Positions 25,002 to 34,436 of a DNA stretch of 64,000 nucleotides are shown here, one piece after another (the stretch's first letter is position 1; each line of letters opens with the position of its first letter). Both the position numbers and the translations under genes were made by a program. The DNA lies in contig NZ_FAOZ01000011.1 of assembly GCF_001536285.1 (NCBI RefSeq), positions 124,001 to 188,000 on the forward strand, written 5' to 3'. Below the pieces are notes generated by a model. That model was not told the origin of the DNA. It was given only the letters and a program-made list of their open reading frames with translations, and ran no database searches. Source of the DNA: Parafrankia irregularis (GTDB taxonomy: Bacteria > Actinomycetota > Actinomycetes > Frankiales > Frankiaceae).

Positions 25002-26855
25002 TCAGCCGGTGATCAGCCGGACGTCGCGGGCGGCGCCGGTCGACGCCGAGGTCGCCATCGCCGCGTACGCGCGCAGCGCGGCCGACACCTGGCGCTCCCG
25101 GCCCACCGGGCGGTAGCCGGCACCGGCCTCGATCTCCGCCCGGCGCGCAGCGAGCTCCTCCTCCGGCACCAGCAGCTCCAGCCGCCGGGTCGGGATGTCG
25201 ATCTCGACGATGTCGCCGTCACGCACCAGCGCGATCGGCCCGCCGTGCGCCGCCTCCGGCGAGACATGGCCGATCGACAGGCCCGAGCTGCCGCCGGAGA
25301 AACGGCCGTCGGTGATCAGAGCGCACTGCGGGCCGAGCCCACGGCCCTTGAGGAACGCGGTCGGGTAGAGCATCTCCTGCATGCCCGGGCCGCCGCGGGG
25401 GCCCTCGTAGCGGACGATGATCACATCGCCGGCCTTGACGACCTTGTTCAGGATCGCGTCGACCGCGGCCTCCTGGCTTTCCACCACCACAGCCGGACCG
25501 CGGAACGACCACTGGCTCTCGGGGACGCCGGCGGTCTTCACCACGGCGCCGTCGGGCGCCAGGTTGCCACGGAGCACAGCGAGACCACCGTCGGCCGAGT
25601 AGGCGTGCGCCACCGAGCGGATGCAGCCCTTCTCCGCATCGGTGTCGAGGGTGTCCCACCGGTTCGTCGAGCTGAACGGCTCGACGGTACGCACCCCGCC
25701 GGGCGCCGCGTGGAACAGCTCGACCGCGTCCGGGGACGGATCCGCGCCGCGCACGTCCCAGCGGTCGAGGAACTCGCGCAGGCTCGCCGCGTGCACACTG
25801 TGCACGTTCGGGTCGAGCAGCCCACCGCGGTCGAGCTCACCGAGGATCGCCGGGATCCCGCCGGCCCGGTGGACGTCCTCCATGTAGTAGTCGGTCGAGC
25901 TCGGCGCCACCTTGCACAGGCAGGCCACCGACCGGGAGATCTGGTCGATGTCGTCGAGCGTGACGTCGACACCGGCCTCGACGGCGGCGGCGAGCAGGTG
26001 CAGCACCGTGTTCGTGGAGCCGCCCATCGCGACGTCCACCGTGAAGGCGTTGCGGAACGCGGCCGCGGTCGCGATCGAGCGCGGAAGGACGGCCTCGTCG
26101 TCCTTCTCGTAGTAGCGCCGGGCCAGGTCGACGACCAGACGGCCGGCCTCGACGAACAGACCGCGGCGCGCCGCGGAGGTCGCCAGCGCCGACCCGTTGC
26201 CCGGCAGCGCCAGGCCCAGCGCCTCGGTCAGGCAGTTCATCGAGTTCGCGGTGAACATCCCGGAACAGGAACCGCAGGTCGGGCAGGCGGAACGCTCGAT
26301 GGTGTCGAGCTGCTCGTCACTCACCGCCGGGTTCACCGCGGCGATCATCGCGTCGATCAGGTCCAGCCGGGAGCGGGCCACCCCGCCGGTGATGACGGCC
26401 TGCCCCGACTCCATCGCCCCGCCGGACACGAACACGGTGGGGATGTTCAGCCGCAGCGCGGCCAGCAGCATGCCCGGGGTGATCTTGTCACAGTTGGAGA
26501 TGCAGACCAGCGCGTCGGCGCAGTGCGCGTTGACCATGTACTCGACGCTGTCCGCGATGATCTCCCGGGACGGCAGGGAGTACAGCATGCCGCCGTGGCC
26601 CATCGCGATCCCGTCGTCCACCGCGATGGTGTTGAACTCCTTGGCCACGGCACCGGCCTCGACCACCGCGTCCGCGACGATCGTCCCCAGGTCACGCAGG
26701 TGGACGTGACCCGGGACGAACTGCGTGAAGCTGTTCGCGATCGCGACGATCGGCTTGCCGAAGTCGTCATCCGTCATGCCGGTGGCCCGCCAGAGAGCGC
26801 GGGCACCGGCCATGTTGCGGCCGTGGGTGGTGGTGCGGGAACGCAGAGCGGGCAT
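25002..26855 (-). CDS. ilvD: Dihydroxy-acid dehydratase
   Basis: IlvD dehydrates dihydroxy-isovalerate and dihydroxy-methylvalerate in valine and isoleucine synthesis. ATG at 26855 ([19 protein letters not shown]) gives 617 residues, the usual length of the long-form family; the frame is open far upstream but only into unrelated DNA. Iron-sulfur cysteines are visible in [10 protein letters not shown] and [12 protein letters not shown], with other motifs at [25 protein letters not shown] and [20 protein letters not shown] lies just upstream. The gene stands alone and is convergent with egtD. Confidence 0.97.
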   Translation of the reverse strand: MPALRSRTTTHGRNMAGARALWRATGMTDDDFGKPIVAIANSFTQFVPGHVHLRDLGTIVADAVVEAGAVAKEFNTIAVDDGIAMGHGGMLYSLPSREIIADSVEYMVNAHCADALVCISNCDKITPGMLLAALRLNIPTVFVSGGAMESGQAVITGGVARSRLDLIDAMIAAVNPAVSDEQLDTIERSACPTCGSCSGMFTANSMNCLTEALGLALPGNGSALATSAARRGLFVEAGRLVVDLARRYYEKDDEAVLPRSIATAAAFRNAFTVDVAMGGSTNTVLHLLAAAVEAGVDVTLDDIDQISRSVACLCKVAPSSTDYYMEDVHRAGGIPAILGELDRGGLLDPNVHSVHAASLREFLDRWDVRGADPSPDAVELFHAAPGGVRTVEPFSSTNRWDTLDTDAEKGCIRSVAHAYSADGGLAVLRGNLAPDGAVVKTAGVPESQWSFRGPAVVVESQEAAVDAILNKVVKAGDVIIVRYEGPRGGPGMQEMLYPTAFLKGRGLGPQCALITDGRFSGGSSGLSIGHVSPEAAHGGPIALVRDGDIVEIDIPTRRLELLVPEEELAARRAEIEAGAGYRPVGRERQVSAALRAYAAMATSASTGAARDVRLITG

Positions 26856-27093
26856 CTCGACCTCTGGGCTGGAATTACGGGGCACGAACGGACGGTGTGC
26901 TCGGGACGCCAGACCTGGGCTCGGGCGGGTGGGCACCGATCCGCATCGTCCGCATCGCCCGCACAGCGGGGCCGACACCGAGGTTCCCGAGCCGACCGCA
27001 GACACTCCAGGCGCGCCCCGGTCCGGAGGCTCGCCACCGCTCAGGCTACGCCTTGCATCCGTCGGGACGTCGTCGGGACGGCCACGGTGCCGG

Positions 27094-28332
27094 TCAGGGC
27101 GTCCAGCCTCGGCCCGGGCCGGAACCCGGGTCGTCGGTCCCGTCGGTGTCGTCGATGTCGTCGATGTCGTCGATGTCCGACGGACCCGTCGGTCCGTTCG
27201 GCGCCGAGGGCGGCCCGGACGTGCCTCGCCGACCGGTGCGGCCAGGTCGGTCAGGCCCACCCGGCCCCGGTGGCCTGTCGGGCCCGCTGGGCCGGCCGGG
27301 ACCGGAACCCGAGGCGGAGTCGGGGCCAGGGCCGAAACCGGAACCGGGGCCGAGACCGGAGCCGCCGGACTCGGTGGCCAGGAACTCCAGCCAGGTCGGA
27401 TCGATATCCGCTTGCGCGTTCGGATCCGGCCGGTCGGGATCCGGCACCGGCGTCTCCGGCACCGGCACGTCGGCTTCGGGGAACAGGCCTGGCGTTGACG
27501 GATTCCCATGGGCAGCGTCCCCGGGCGCCGGTTCCGCGGAACCGCGGGCCGGTTCCGCGGAACCGGGTGGGGGAGTCCCGGGCAGACCAGTGCCTGCTTC
27601 CGGCGGCGGTGCCGCGAGCGGGTAGCCGGCCCGACGGCCGGCGCCCGGCGGCGGCTGGGGGGCGGGCGTCCAGCCCGGCTCATCAGGCCGGCCGTGCGGC
27701 GGGACGAACGGCTCACCGGCCGGCGTCGCGGCTCCGGGGTAGCCCGGGTGGGCGACCTGACCCGCATTACCCGGGTACCCCGGGTAGTGGGGTGGATACC
27801 CCTGATACCCCGGGACGCCCGGACCGCTCCCCGGGTAGTGCGGGTACCCCGGCGGACCGTACGGCCCATATGGGCCAGCCACCCCCGGCGCTCCGGGCAC
27901 CCCCGGCGTTCCGGGTGCTCCGGGCGCTCCCGGTGCTCCGGGAACGCCGGGCGCACCCCCCGGCTGGGCGGTGCCGTACCCGACTGGACCTCCGAGCAGT
28001 CGCGAACCCGGCTGTGGCCCCGTCGCCCGGTTGAAGCGCGCGACCGTTCTCGACCCGTGCCGGCCTCGCCACCACCGGTTGATCAGCACCACGAGGACCA
28101 ACGAGGCGACGGTGCCCAGCAGCGGCGCGACGTCGTGGTTCTCGTACCCGATCAGCTGGTAGACGCTCAGCACACCGATGAAGGCGTAGCCGGTCACGAA
28201 GAAGACGATCGGGCGGAACCTCACCCGCTCGACCACCCTGCGCAGCACGATCGCGACGAACAGCCACAGAAGGAAACCGAAGAAGACGGCGGTGAGCGGA
28301 GCGAAGACGAGGTACTCGAAGAACGTGGCCAT
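27094..28332 (-). CDS. Membrane protein with collagen-like Gly/Pro-rich tail
   Basis: This is a 412-residue protein of unknown function. The N-terminal 95 residues hold about three transmembrane helices ([43 protein letters not shown]). The remainder is a disordered tail starting with a Gly-x-Pro/Gly-Ala-Pro collagen-like run (about residues 125-190), continuing with Pro/Gly/Tyr-rich sequence and ending with an [11 protein letters not shown] acidic repeat. ATG at 28332 has only a poor ribosome site. It lies between ilvD and the ABM-domain gene on the same strand. Tail composition resembles that of the MurJ and NHL proteins in this window. Confidence 0.75.
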   Translation of the reverse strand: MATFFEYLVFAPLTAVFFGFLLWLFVAIVLRRVVERVRFRPIVFFVTGYAFIGVLSVYQLIGYENHDVAPLLGTVASLVLVVLINRWWRGRHGSRTVARFNRATGPQPGSRLLGGPVGYGTAQPGGAPGVPGAPGAPGAPGTPGVPGAPGVAGPYGPYGPPGYPHYPGSGPGVPGYQGYPPHYPGYPGNAGQVAHPGYPGAATPAGEPFVPPHGRPDEPGWTPAPQPPPGAGRRAGYPLAAPPPEAGTGLPGTPPPGSAEPARGSAEPAPGDAAHGNPSTPGLFPEADVPVPETPVPDPDRPDPNAQADIDPTWLEFLATESGGSGLGPGSGFGPGPDSASGSGPGRPSGPDRPPGPGGPDRPGRTGRRGTSGPPSAPNGPTGPSDIDDIDDIDDTDGTDDPGSGPGRGWTP

Positions 28333-28356
28333 CGGTTCAGGCTGGCCCGGGGCGCG

Positions 28357-28716
28357 CTAGGCCGACGAGCCCGGCGCGGCCGGCTCCGGGCGGTCCGCGA
28401 TCGCCACGACGTGTTCCACCGACGGGTCACCGGCGAAGAACGGCGACAGCGCCGCCCGCCACCGGGTGAACCGGTCGGAGCCGCGGAACGTCTCGGTGTG
28501 TGCCTCCAGGCTGTCCCAGTCGACGAGCAGCACGAACCGGGACGGCGACTCGACACCCCGCGTCATCCGGACGGACCGGCATCCAGGGGTGCTGACCAGC
28601 TCGTGGCGGACAAGCCGATAGGCGGCCGCGAAGTCGTCCTCGCTGCCAGGCCTGACTTCGAACCTCGCGACCTCGACCACCCCGGAGTCGCGCGGGGGAA
28701 CACCGGAAACGCTCAT
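28357..28716 (-). CDS. ABM-domain (dimeric alpha-beta barrel) protein
   Basis: This is a 119-residue protein from ATG 28716; a GTG at 28776 would add 20 residues, and neither start has a clear ribosome site. The central sequence VVEVARFEVRPGSEDDFAAAY, followed by STPGCRSVRMTRG, FVLLVDWDSLEAH and FRWRAALSPFF-like residues, fits the antibiotic-biosynthesis monooxygenase/YgiN fold. Such proteins are small oxygenases or stress proteins; the substrate is unknown. It is 24 bases upstream of the collagen-like membrane gene and may be co-transcribed with it. Confidence 0.8.
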   Translation of the reverse strand: MSVSGVPPRDSGVVEVARFEVRPGSEDDFAAAYRLVRHELVSTPGCRSVRMTRGVESPSRFVLLVDWDSLEAHTETFRGSDRFTRWRAALSPFFAGDPSVEHVVAIADRPEPAAPGSSA

Positions 28717-28824
28717 GGCGTCCAGTCTGTCACCGAGGACCGGGGACTTCAGGCCGGCTGCCACGACCAGTGGCACGTTTGCCCGTGGTCCGACGCTGCG
28801 ATGCGGTCGTGACGCGACCTGCGA

Positions 28825-30183
28825 TCAGTTGGCCATGTCGACGAAGCGCGAGTAGTGGCCCTGGAACGCGACCGTCACCGTGCCGGTGGGGCCGTTACGG
28901 TGCTTGGCGATGATGAGGTCGGCCTCGCCGGCGCGGGCGGACTCCTTCTCCACCGCGTCCTCGCGGTACAGCAGGATGACCGCGTCGGCGTCCTGCTCGA
29001 GGCTTCCGGACTCACGCAGGTCGGACACCTGCGGGCGCTTGTCGGCCCGCTGCTCGGAGGCACGGTTGAGCTGCGAGATCGCCACGACCGGAACCTCCAG
29101 CTCCTTCGCCAGCAGCTTCAGTGACCGCGAGATCTCGCTGACCTCCTGCTGGCGGCTCTCCACCTTCTTCGGCGACGACATGAGCTGCAGGTAGTCGAGG
29201 ATGACCAGGCGCAGGTCGTTGCGCTGCTTGAGGCGCCGGGCCTTGGCCCGGATCTCCATCATCGTGAGGTTCGGGCTGTCGTCGATGTACAGCGGCGCCT
29301 CCGCGACCTCGCCCATCCGCCGGGCGAGCCGGCCCCAGTCGTCGTCCGTGAGCCGACCGGTGCGGATGTTCTGCAGCGACACCCGCGCCTCCGCGGAGAG
29401 CAGCCGCATGGTGATCTCCATGCGGCTCATCTCCAGCGAGAAGATGACCGATGTCATCCCGTTCTTGATGGACGCGGCCCGGGCGAAGTCCAGGCCCAGG
29501 GTGGACTTTCCGACCGCGGGCCGGGCCGCGACGATCCAGAGCTGGCCGCCGTGCAGGCCGTTGGTGAGCTCGTCGAGGTCGGTGAAGCCGGTCGGGACGC
29601 CGGTGAGCGCCCCGTCATGGCCCTGGATGGCCTCGATCTCCTCCAGCGCCGGGTTGAGCAGCTCCCCGAGGGGGGTGTAGTCATCACTGGACCGCCGCTC
29701 CGTCACCTCGTACACGGCGGCCTGGGCCCGGTCGACGACCTCGCTCACGTCGGGTGCGGGGCCGAAGGCGAGCTGGACGATGCGGGTACCGGCTTCGGCG
29801 AGCCGGCGCAGGACGGCCTTCTCCGCGACGATCCGGGCGTAGTAGCCGGCGTTCGCCGCGGTCGGGACGCTGGAGATCAACGTGTGCATGTAGGCGGGCC
29901 CACCGACCCGCTCCAGCAGGTTCTGCCGGCCGAGCTCGGCGGCGACGCTGATGACGTCGGCCGGCTCACCCCGCCCGTAGAGATCACCGATCGTCTCGAA
30001 CACGGTCGCGTGTGCCGGCCGGTAGAAGTCGTTCGCGGTGAGCACCTCGACGACGTCGGCGATCGCGTCCTTCGAGAGCAGCATCCCGCCGAGCACGCTC
30101 TGCTCGGCCGGGAGATCGTGCGGCGGGGTCCGGTCGAACTCGACCGGCGCTCCGGACCCGCGATTGATATCGGTGACGCTCAC
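28825..30183 (-). CDS. dnaB: Replicative DNA helicase DnaB
   Basis: This is a 452-residue hexameric helicase that unwinds DNA at the replication fork. The N-terminal DnaB domain (PHDLPAEQSVLGGMLLS) and the RecA-like core are complete: Walker A ARPAVGKSTLG, Walker B LVILDYLQLM, then ISQLNRASEQRADKRPQVSDLRESGSLEQDADAV-type motifs. No intein is present. GTG start at 30183 is preceded by a G-rich stretch. A 757-base spacer with DnaA-box-like sites lies upstream. The order dnaB-rplI-rpsR-ssb-rpsF is the conserved actinobacterial origin-side arrangement. Confidence 0.97.
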   Translation of the reverse strand: MSVTDINRGSGAPVEFDRTPPHDLPAEQSVLGGMLLSKDAIADVVEVLTANDFYRPAHATVFETIGDLYGRGEPADVISVAAELGRQNLLERVGGPAYMHTLISSVPTAANAGYYARIVAEKAVLRRLAEAGTRIVQLAFGPAPDVSEVVDRAQAAVYEVTERRSSDDYTPLGELLNPALEEIEAIQGHDGALTGVPTGFTDLDELTNGLHGGQLWIVAARPAVGKSTLGLDFARAASIKNGMTSVIFSLEMSRMEITMRLLSAEARVSLQNIRTGRLTDDDWGRLARRMGEVAEAPLYIDDSPNLTMMEIRAKARRLKQRNDLRLVILDYLQLMSSPKKVESRQQEVSEISRSLKLLAKELEVPVVAISQLNRASEQRADKRPQVSDLRESGSLEQDADAVILLYREDAVEKESARAGEADLIIAKHRNGPTGTVTVAFQGHYSRFVDMAN

Positions 30184-30432
30184 GCCCTACCCCCCCGCCC
30201 TGGGCCCACCCGAACCCGGCCCGTCGACGGCGGGCCCACCCGACGCAGGCCCGCCCCAGCCACCGAAATCGAACCTATGTTCGATTGGCCTGCGGGACCT
30301 GTCAACTCGCCCGTCCGCCCGACCACCTCAAGATCATTAATCCCCCGCCCGTACGGACTATCCCGATCCAGGGGATAGCTAGCCAGTGTGGAGGGTCCGA
30401 CAGTAGGCGCAGACACAGGGAGGCTCCAAAAA

Positions 30433-30458
30433 GTTGTCCACAGCACCCTGTGGACAAC
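30433..30458. promoter_or_regulatory. Inverted DnaA-box pair upstream of dnaB
   Basis: GTTGTCCACAG (30433-30443), loop CACC, CTGTGGACAAC (30448-30458) is a perfect palindrome. Each arm contains TTGTCCACA, the preferred actinobacterial (Streptomyces) DnaA box. Confidence 0.7.
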
Positions 30459-30513
30459 CTGTTGGTAACTGCGGAAGATCTGGGGACCACCTCGGGATAG
30501 TGCCCCGCCCGGT

Positions 30514-30522
30514 TGTGGACAG
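30514..30522 (-). promoter_or_regulatory. DnaA-box-like site
   Basis: TGTGGACAG reads CTGTCCACA on the minus strand, one base from the preferred box. Confidence 0.5.
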
Positions 30523-30580
30523 GGCCCAGCGATCCTGACGCGAACCCGCAGCGCGCAACGGCCAGCGGCCCGATCCAACC

Positions 30581-30589
30581 TGTGGACGG
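30581..30589 (-). promoter_or_regulatory. DnaA-box-like site
   Basis: TGTGGACGG reads CCGTCCACA on the minus strand. It is a weaker match and is supported mainly by its neighbours. Confidence 0.4.
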
Positions 30590-30940
30590 AAAATAGTTCA
30601 GCCGACTTTCGGGCTACTGCGCCGGCTGGCCCATTCGGGCTATATCGCCCTAACGTCCGATCTCGCCCTCCGCAGCTGGCCCCCGCCACCACATCACCAG
30701 GTCACCAGGTCACCAGACGGACCGAACGCCCAGTGGACGCCGATCCCGTTCGCCTCAAGTGTCCCGCTGCCGCTTCCGCCTCCTGGGCGCACACGCCGAC
30801 CGGACACCGATCCACAGTGATCTACACGTGGCAGCGGCAAAGAAACGCGGCGCCGACGACAAGGCGTGGCGCCGCGGATGGACCGTCACCGGTGCCGCGG
30901 CGCCCCCGGCGAGGGGGCAGCCGCGACACCGGTGGCGAAG

Positions 30941-31387
30941 TCAGGCCGAGACGACCTGAACGGTCAGCTTCGCGGTGATCTCCGGGTGCAGGTGGACCGA
31001 GACGGAGTGCGAGCCGAGCGCCTTGATCGGCGTGCTCAGCTCGACGCGGCGGCGGTCCAGCTCCGGGCCCCCGGCGTTGGTGACGGCGGCGACGACGTCA
31101 GCCGCGGTCACCGAGCCGAACAGCCGGCCCTCCTTGCCCGCGCGGCCGGTCAGCCGCACGGACAGACCGGCCAGCTGGCCGGCGATCTCCTTGGCGTGGT
31201 CGAGGTCACGCACAGCGCGCGCGTCCCGCGCCCGCTTGATCTGCGCGACCTGACGCTCGGCGCCGCGGGTCGCGAGGATCGCGTACTTGCGCGGCACCAG
31301 GTAGTTGCGCCCGTAGCCGTCGGCCACGTCGACGATGTCCCCCGGGCTACCGAGGCCGGGGACCTCCTGGGTGAGGACGAGCTTCAT
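30941..31387 (-). CDS. rplI: Large-subunit ribosomal protein bL9
   Basis: This is a 148-residue L9 with the N-terminal signature MKLVLTQEVPGLGSPGDIVDVADGYGRNYLVPR (shown in part), a connecting helix and a C-terminal domain ending in HPEITAKLTVQVVSA. GAGGGGGATGAG precedes the ATG. It is 10 bases after rpsR in the rpsF-ssb-rpsR-rplI operon. Confidence 0.97.
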   Translation of the reverse strand: MKLVLTQEVPGLGSPGDIVDVADGYGRNYLVPRKYAILATRGAERQVAQIKRARDARAVRDLDHAKEIAGQLAGLSVRLTGRAGKEGRLFGSVTAADVVAAVTNAGGPELDRRRVELSTPIKALGSHSVSVHLHPEITAKLTVQVVSA

Positions 31388-31397
31388 CTCATCCCCC

Positions 31398-31634
31398 TCA
31401 GCGAGCCGTCGAGGTGTACGGAAGCAGCGCCATCTCGCGGCTGTTCTTCACCGCGGTCGCCACGTCACGCTGGTGCTGGCTGCAGTTACCGGTCACCCGG
31501 CGGGCGCGGATCTTCCCGCGGTCCGAGATGAACTTGCGGAGCAGCGAGGTGTCCTTGTAATCGATGTAGTGAACCTTGTCCTTACAGAAGACGCAAACCT
31601 TCTTCTTGGGCTTGCGCACGGCCGCCTTGGCCAT
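31398..31634 (-). CDS. rpsR: Small-subunit ribosomal protein bS18 (zinc-ribbon form)
   Basis: This is a 78-residue S18 starting at ATG 31634 ([12 protein letters not shown]); an 18-residue upstream extension lacks support. VCVFCKDK and GNCSQHQ supply C-x2-C and C-x2-H pairs, so this is the zinc-binding C+ version found in actinobacteria. The core [25 protein letters not shown] is conserved. It lies between ssb and rplI. Confidence 0.96.
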   Translation of the reverse strand: MAKAAVRKPKKKVCVFCKDKVHYIDYKDTSLLRKFISDRGKIRARRVTGNCSQHQRDVATAVKNSREMALLPYTSTAR

Positions 31635-31697
31635 GGATGTGCTCCTACCTCTTTGGTTACGCGAGTTCCGATCGCGCGTTGAAGACATTCGACCGCC

Positions 31698-32306
31698 TTA
31701 GAACGGGGGTTCGTCGGAATAGCCGCCAGCTGGCTGTGACCACGGGTCGTCTGCGGGGCCGCCGCCGGCGTAACCGCCGCCGCCGCCACCGCCCTGACCA
31801 CCGCCGTAGCCGCCGCCGGGGCCACCCTGGCCGCCGCCGTAGCCGCCGCCGCCCTGACCACTTGGACCGCCAGGACCACCCTGGCCACCACCGAAACCGC
31901 CGCCCTGGCCGCCGAAGCCACCGCCACCGCCACCGCCACCGCGGGAAGCCTTGGTGACCTTCGTGGTGGCGTAGCGCAGCGACGGGCCGATCTCGTCAAC
32001 GTCAAGCTCGATGACAGTGCGCTTCTCGCCCTCGCGGGTCTCGAAGGAGCGCTGCTTGAGACGGCCCTGAACAATCACGCGCGAACCCTTGGTGAGGGAT
32101 TCGGCGACATTCTCGGCCGCCTGGCGCCAGATCGAGCAACGCAGGAAGAGCGCCTCGCCGTCCTTCCACTCGTTCGTGTTGCGATCGAGTGTGCGCGGGG
32201 TCGCCGCGACCGTGAAGCTCGCGACCGCGGCGCCGTTCGGCGTGAAACGCAGTTCGGGATCGCTGGTCAGGTTGCCGACGACCGTGATCACCGTCTCACC
32301 GGCCAT
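31698..32306 (-). CDS. ssb: Single-stranded DNA-binding protein
   Basis: This is a 202-residue SSB. ATG 32306 ([13 protein letters not shown]) is preferred over GTG 32312 because GAGGGGAG sits 7 bases before the ATG. The OB fold covers residues 1-115, with [17 protein letters not shown]-type features. A Gly-rich linker ([21 protein letters not shown]) leads to the acidic tip ending SDEPPF, which recruits replication and repair partners. It lies between rpsF and rpsR, as is usual in actinobacteria. Confidence 0.96.
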   Translation of the reverse strand: MAGETVITVVGNLTSDPELRFTPNGAAVASFTVAATPRTLDRNTNEWKDGEALFLRCSIWRQAAENVAESLTKGSRVIVQGRLKQRSFETREGEKRTVIELDVDEIGPSLRYATTKVTKASRGGGGGGGGFGGQGGGFGGGQGGPGGPSGQGGGGYGGGQGGPGGGYGGGQGGGGGGGYAGGGPADDPWSQPAGGYSDEPPF

Positions 32307-32369
32307 GATCACGCTCCCCTCGCTGGACGGCCCGTGCCGGCGCGCTGCGCGCCGAACGGGCGGCTCGCG

Positions 32370-32696
32370 TCACGCCGCTGCCCGGCGGGGGGCCCGCGGA
32401 GCCTTCGGCTCGGGCAGCCGGATCACCTTGGTGCGGATGACCGACTCGTTCAGCACGAGCTGGCGGTCCAGCTCGGCGACGATGGCCGGCTCGGTGTGCA
32501 GGTCGATGACCGCGTAGATGCCCTCGTAGCTCTTCGCGATCTCGTAGGAGAGCCTGCGCCGGCCCCAGACGTCGACCTTCTCGACGACCCCGCCGCCCTG
32601 GCGGACGACATTGAGGTACTGGTCGAGCGAGGGAGCGACCGTACGCTCCTCGAGCTCGGGGTCGAGGATCACCATCAGTTCATAGTGGCGTGGCAA
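32370..32696 (-). CDS. rpsF: Small-subunit ribosomal protein bS6
   Basis: S6 is recognised from [42 protein letters not shown] and [18 protein letters not shown] at 32696 is 11 bases from AGGAGG; the alternative GTG at 32708 overlaps that site, so it is less likely but would add four residues. It is the first gene of the rpsF-ssb-rpsR-rplI unit. Confidence 0.94.
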   Translation of the reverse strand: MPRHYELMVILDPELEERTVAPSLDQYLNVVRQGGGVVEKVDVWGRRRLSYEIAKSYEGIYAVIDLHTEPAIVAELDRQLVLNESVIRTKVIRLPEPKAPRAPRRAAA

Positions 32697-32825
32697 GGTT
32701 GAACCCACCTCCTGTGGACTCTAACGGCCACGGAATCACCCGTGGCAGGAGGAAACCAGGCGCCGGTGAGCGGAGCGCCATCTACAGGCGCGCGCACCGT
32801 CGGCACACGGTATGTCTGGTCGAGA

Positions 32826-33098
32826 TTACTCGACCCGCCCGGTGTGGTCGGCGAGGCTCAGCAGCCGGCTGACCCGGACCCACGCGACACCGACCCCGAC
32901 GACCCCGACCAGGTCGACGACGACCAGCAGCCCGCGGGCGTGCCGGGACGGATCGGCCGCCACGATCGCCAGGATCAGGAAGAGCAGGGCCAGCACGCCG
33001 GCGGCGGCCGCCGGTACCACCAGCCGCTGCGGCACGTTCGCGCGCACGGGCGCCACGGTCGGCCCCGCGCTGCCACCCTGTCGGTCGTCGCCCGTCAC
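32826..33098 (-). CDS. Small two-helix membrane protein
   Basis: This is a 90-residue protein of unknown function with two helices (VVPAAAAGVLALLFLILAIVA and GLLVVVDLVGVVGVGVAWVRV) and short polar ends. The GTG start at 33098 has GAGG about 9 bases upstream. It lies between the mannosyltransferase-like gene and rpsF on the same strand. Confidence 0.7.
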   Translation of the reverse strand: MTGDDRQGGSAGPTVAPVRANVPQRLVVPAAAAGVLALLFLILAIVAADPSRHARGLLVVVDLVGVVGVGVAWVRVSRLLSLADHTGRVE

Positions 33099-33233
33099 GG
33101 CTCACATCCTCGCGTATGTCCGGCCGGCCGGGCACGCATCCGATCAGCTCGGCCGTGTCGCACCCAGACCCGCACCCCGGCCGGACGACACCACGGCACG
33201 ACGAGACACGACGAGGCACGGCGAGGCACGGCG

Positions 33234-34436
33234 TCAGTCCACCCAGTAGCCCTGAGTGAAGGCCACGACGAAGATCACCATGAGCGGTCCGCACACCCAG
33301 ACGTAGGCGCCCCGCACCCATGGCCAGCGTGCACCGGCCCGCGCGAGCAGCAGGTACAGCGGGAAGGCGACGAGAATGCCACGGATCCCGGACGCGTAGT
33401 AGTTCGTGAAGCTCATGATCACCGTCATGAGCCCGACGAACGTCGCCTCCCCCCACCGCCTGCCCCAGATCAGGGCACCGGTGAGCAGCACACCGATGAC
33501 GACCGCGAGCAGCTCGCCGCGCCAGAACCAGACGAACGTCGACGCCCCGTCGCCGTCGAAGGCCGAGCCCCAGGTCCGCGACCAGCCGTTCCAGGGCCAG
33601 TCGACGGCACGATGCCAGCCGTCGTGCATGGCGTCGGTGTAGGAGTCCCACCGCCCGCTGCGGACCCTCAGGTAGACGAGATAGCCGGCGATCGGCAGCG
33701 GCGGGATGGCCAGTGCCAGCGCCGGCCTGGCGATCAGCGGACGTCCAGCGGCGCGCCGTACCAGCACGTACTGGACGATGAGCGCGGCGCAGAACGCGAT
33801 GCCGGTCACCCGCGCGGAGGCCGCCGCCGCTCCCAGCAGGCCGGCGAGCAGCCATCGGTCACGGCGCGCGGCCAGCCAGGAGGCGGTCGCGAAGCCGAGG
33901 AAGAAGCCTTCGGAGTAAGCGGCGAAGAGGAACACCGCGTACGGGAAGCACACCAGCGCGAGGACCGCGAAGCGCGCGTCGCCGTCGTCCACCTCGTCGG
34001 CCGCCAGCCGCCACAGTGCGGCCACACCGATCGCGCCGACCACGAACGAGACCACCAGACCGGCACCGATCCAGTCGGGAACGACCACGTGCACAGCCCG
34101 GATGGCCAGCGGCAGTCCGGGGAAGTCGACCTCGGTGCGGTCCGAGTAGGACGGCGAGAGGTAGCCGTAGCGGGCCACCTTGGTGAACAGGCCGACATCC
34201 CAGCGGTCCCACAGCGTCGTCAGCCCGGGGACGTCCCGGGCCGGGCCGTTGGAGAGCAGGCGCGCCCCGGCGAGCGACGCGAGGGCCACCGCGACCCGGC
34301 TCGCCACCCACAGCGGCAGGGTCGCCTGCACGCACGCGGGCAGCCGGGCCCAGGCAGTGCGCACCGCGCCGAAGCCGCCCCAGCCGCGCCGCTTCCCCGG
34401 CTCCGCCGCGACGACCTCCCGGGTCTCCGAGGTCAC
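33234..34436 (-). CDS. Polytopic mannosyltransferase-like protein (PIG-V type)
   Basis: This is a 400-residue membrane protein with about nine to ten helices. An early WDRWDVGLFTKVARYGYLSPSY segment carries the Asp pair and Tyr expected of GT-C enzymes using polyprenyl-phosphate sugars. DFPGLPLAIR and FPYAVFLFAAYSEGFFLG resemble PIG-V/GPI-mannosyltransferase-family proteins of actinobacteria. It probably adds a hexose to a lipid or envelope polymer. Its GTG start overlaps the stop of the GT87 gene (GTGA, 34433-34436), so the two are translationally coupled. Confidence 0.82.
   Translation of the reverse strand: MTSETREVVAAEPGKRRGWGGFGAVRTAWARLPACVQATLPLWVASRVAVALASLAGARLLSNGPARDVPGLTTLWDRWDVGLFTKVARYGYLSPSYSDRTEVDFPGLPLAIRAVHVVVPDWIGAGLVVSFVVGAIGVAALWRLAADEVDDGDARFAVLALVCFPYAVFLFAAYSEGFFLGFATASWLAARRDRWLLAGLLGAAAASARVTGIAFCAALIVQYVLVRRAAGRPLIARPALALAIPPLPIAGYLVYLRVRSGRWDSYTDAMHDGWHRAVDWPWNGWSRTWGSAFDGDGASTFVWFWRGELLAVVIGVLLTGALIWGRRWGEATFVGLMTVIMSFTNYYASGIRGILVAFPLYLLLARAGARWPWVRGAYVWVCGPLMVIFVVAFTQGYWVD

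Larger units (their letters stand above)
30184..30940. other. Long spacer upstream of dnaB with DnaA-box-like sites
   Basis: This is 757 bases between rplI and dnaB (both minus strand) without a credible gene. It contains a perfect inverted pair of TTGTCCACA boxes, two further boxes (30514-30522 and 30581-30589), a partial match at 30811 and an AT-richer stretch around 30330-30345 (AAGATCATTAATCC). It presumably includes the dnaB promoter. Confidence 0.6.

Noticed and set aside
26856-27956. Upstream extension of the ilvD frame to a 984-residue protein
   Set aside because: The added part is low-complexity and overlaps the collagen-like gene in another frame; IlvD homologues begin at the ATG at 26855.
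30180-30692. 170-residue minus-strand frame upstream of dnaB
   Set aside because: It has no family similarity and runs through the DnaA-box palindrome; no ribosome site.
30184-30940. oriC at the DnaA-box cluster near dnaB
   Set aside because: There is no dnaA or dnaN nearby and only four or five boxes; trxA-cwlM at the right end points to dnaA beyond the window.
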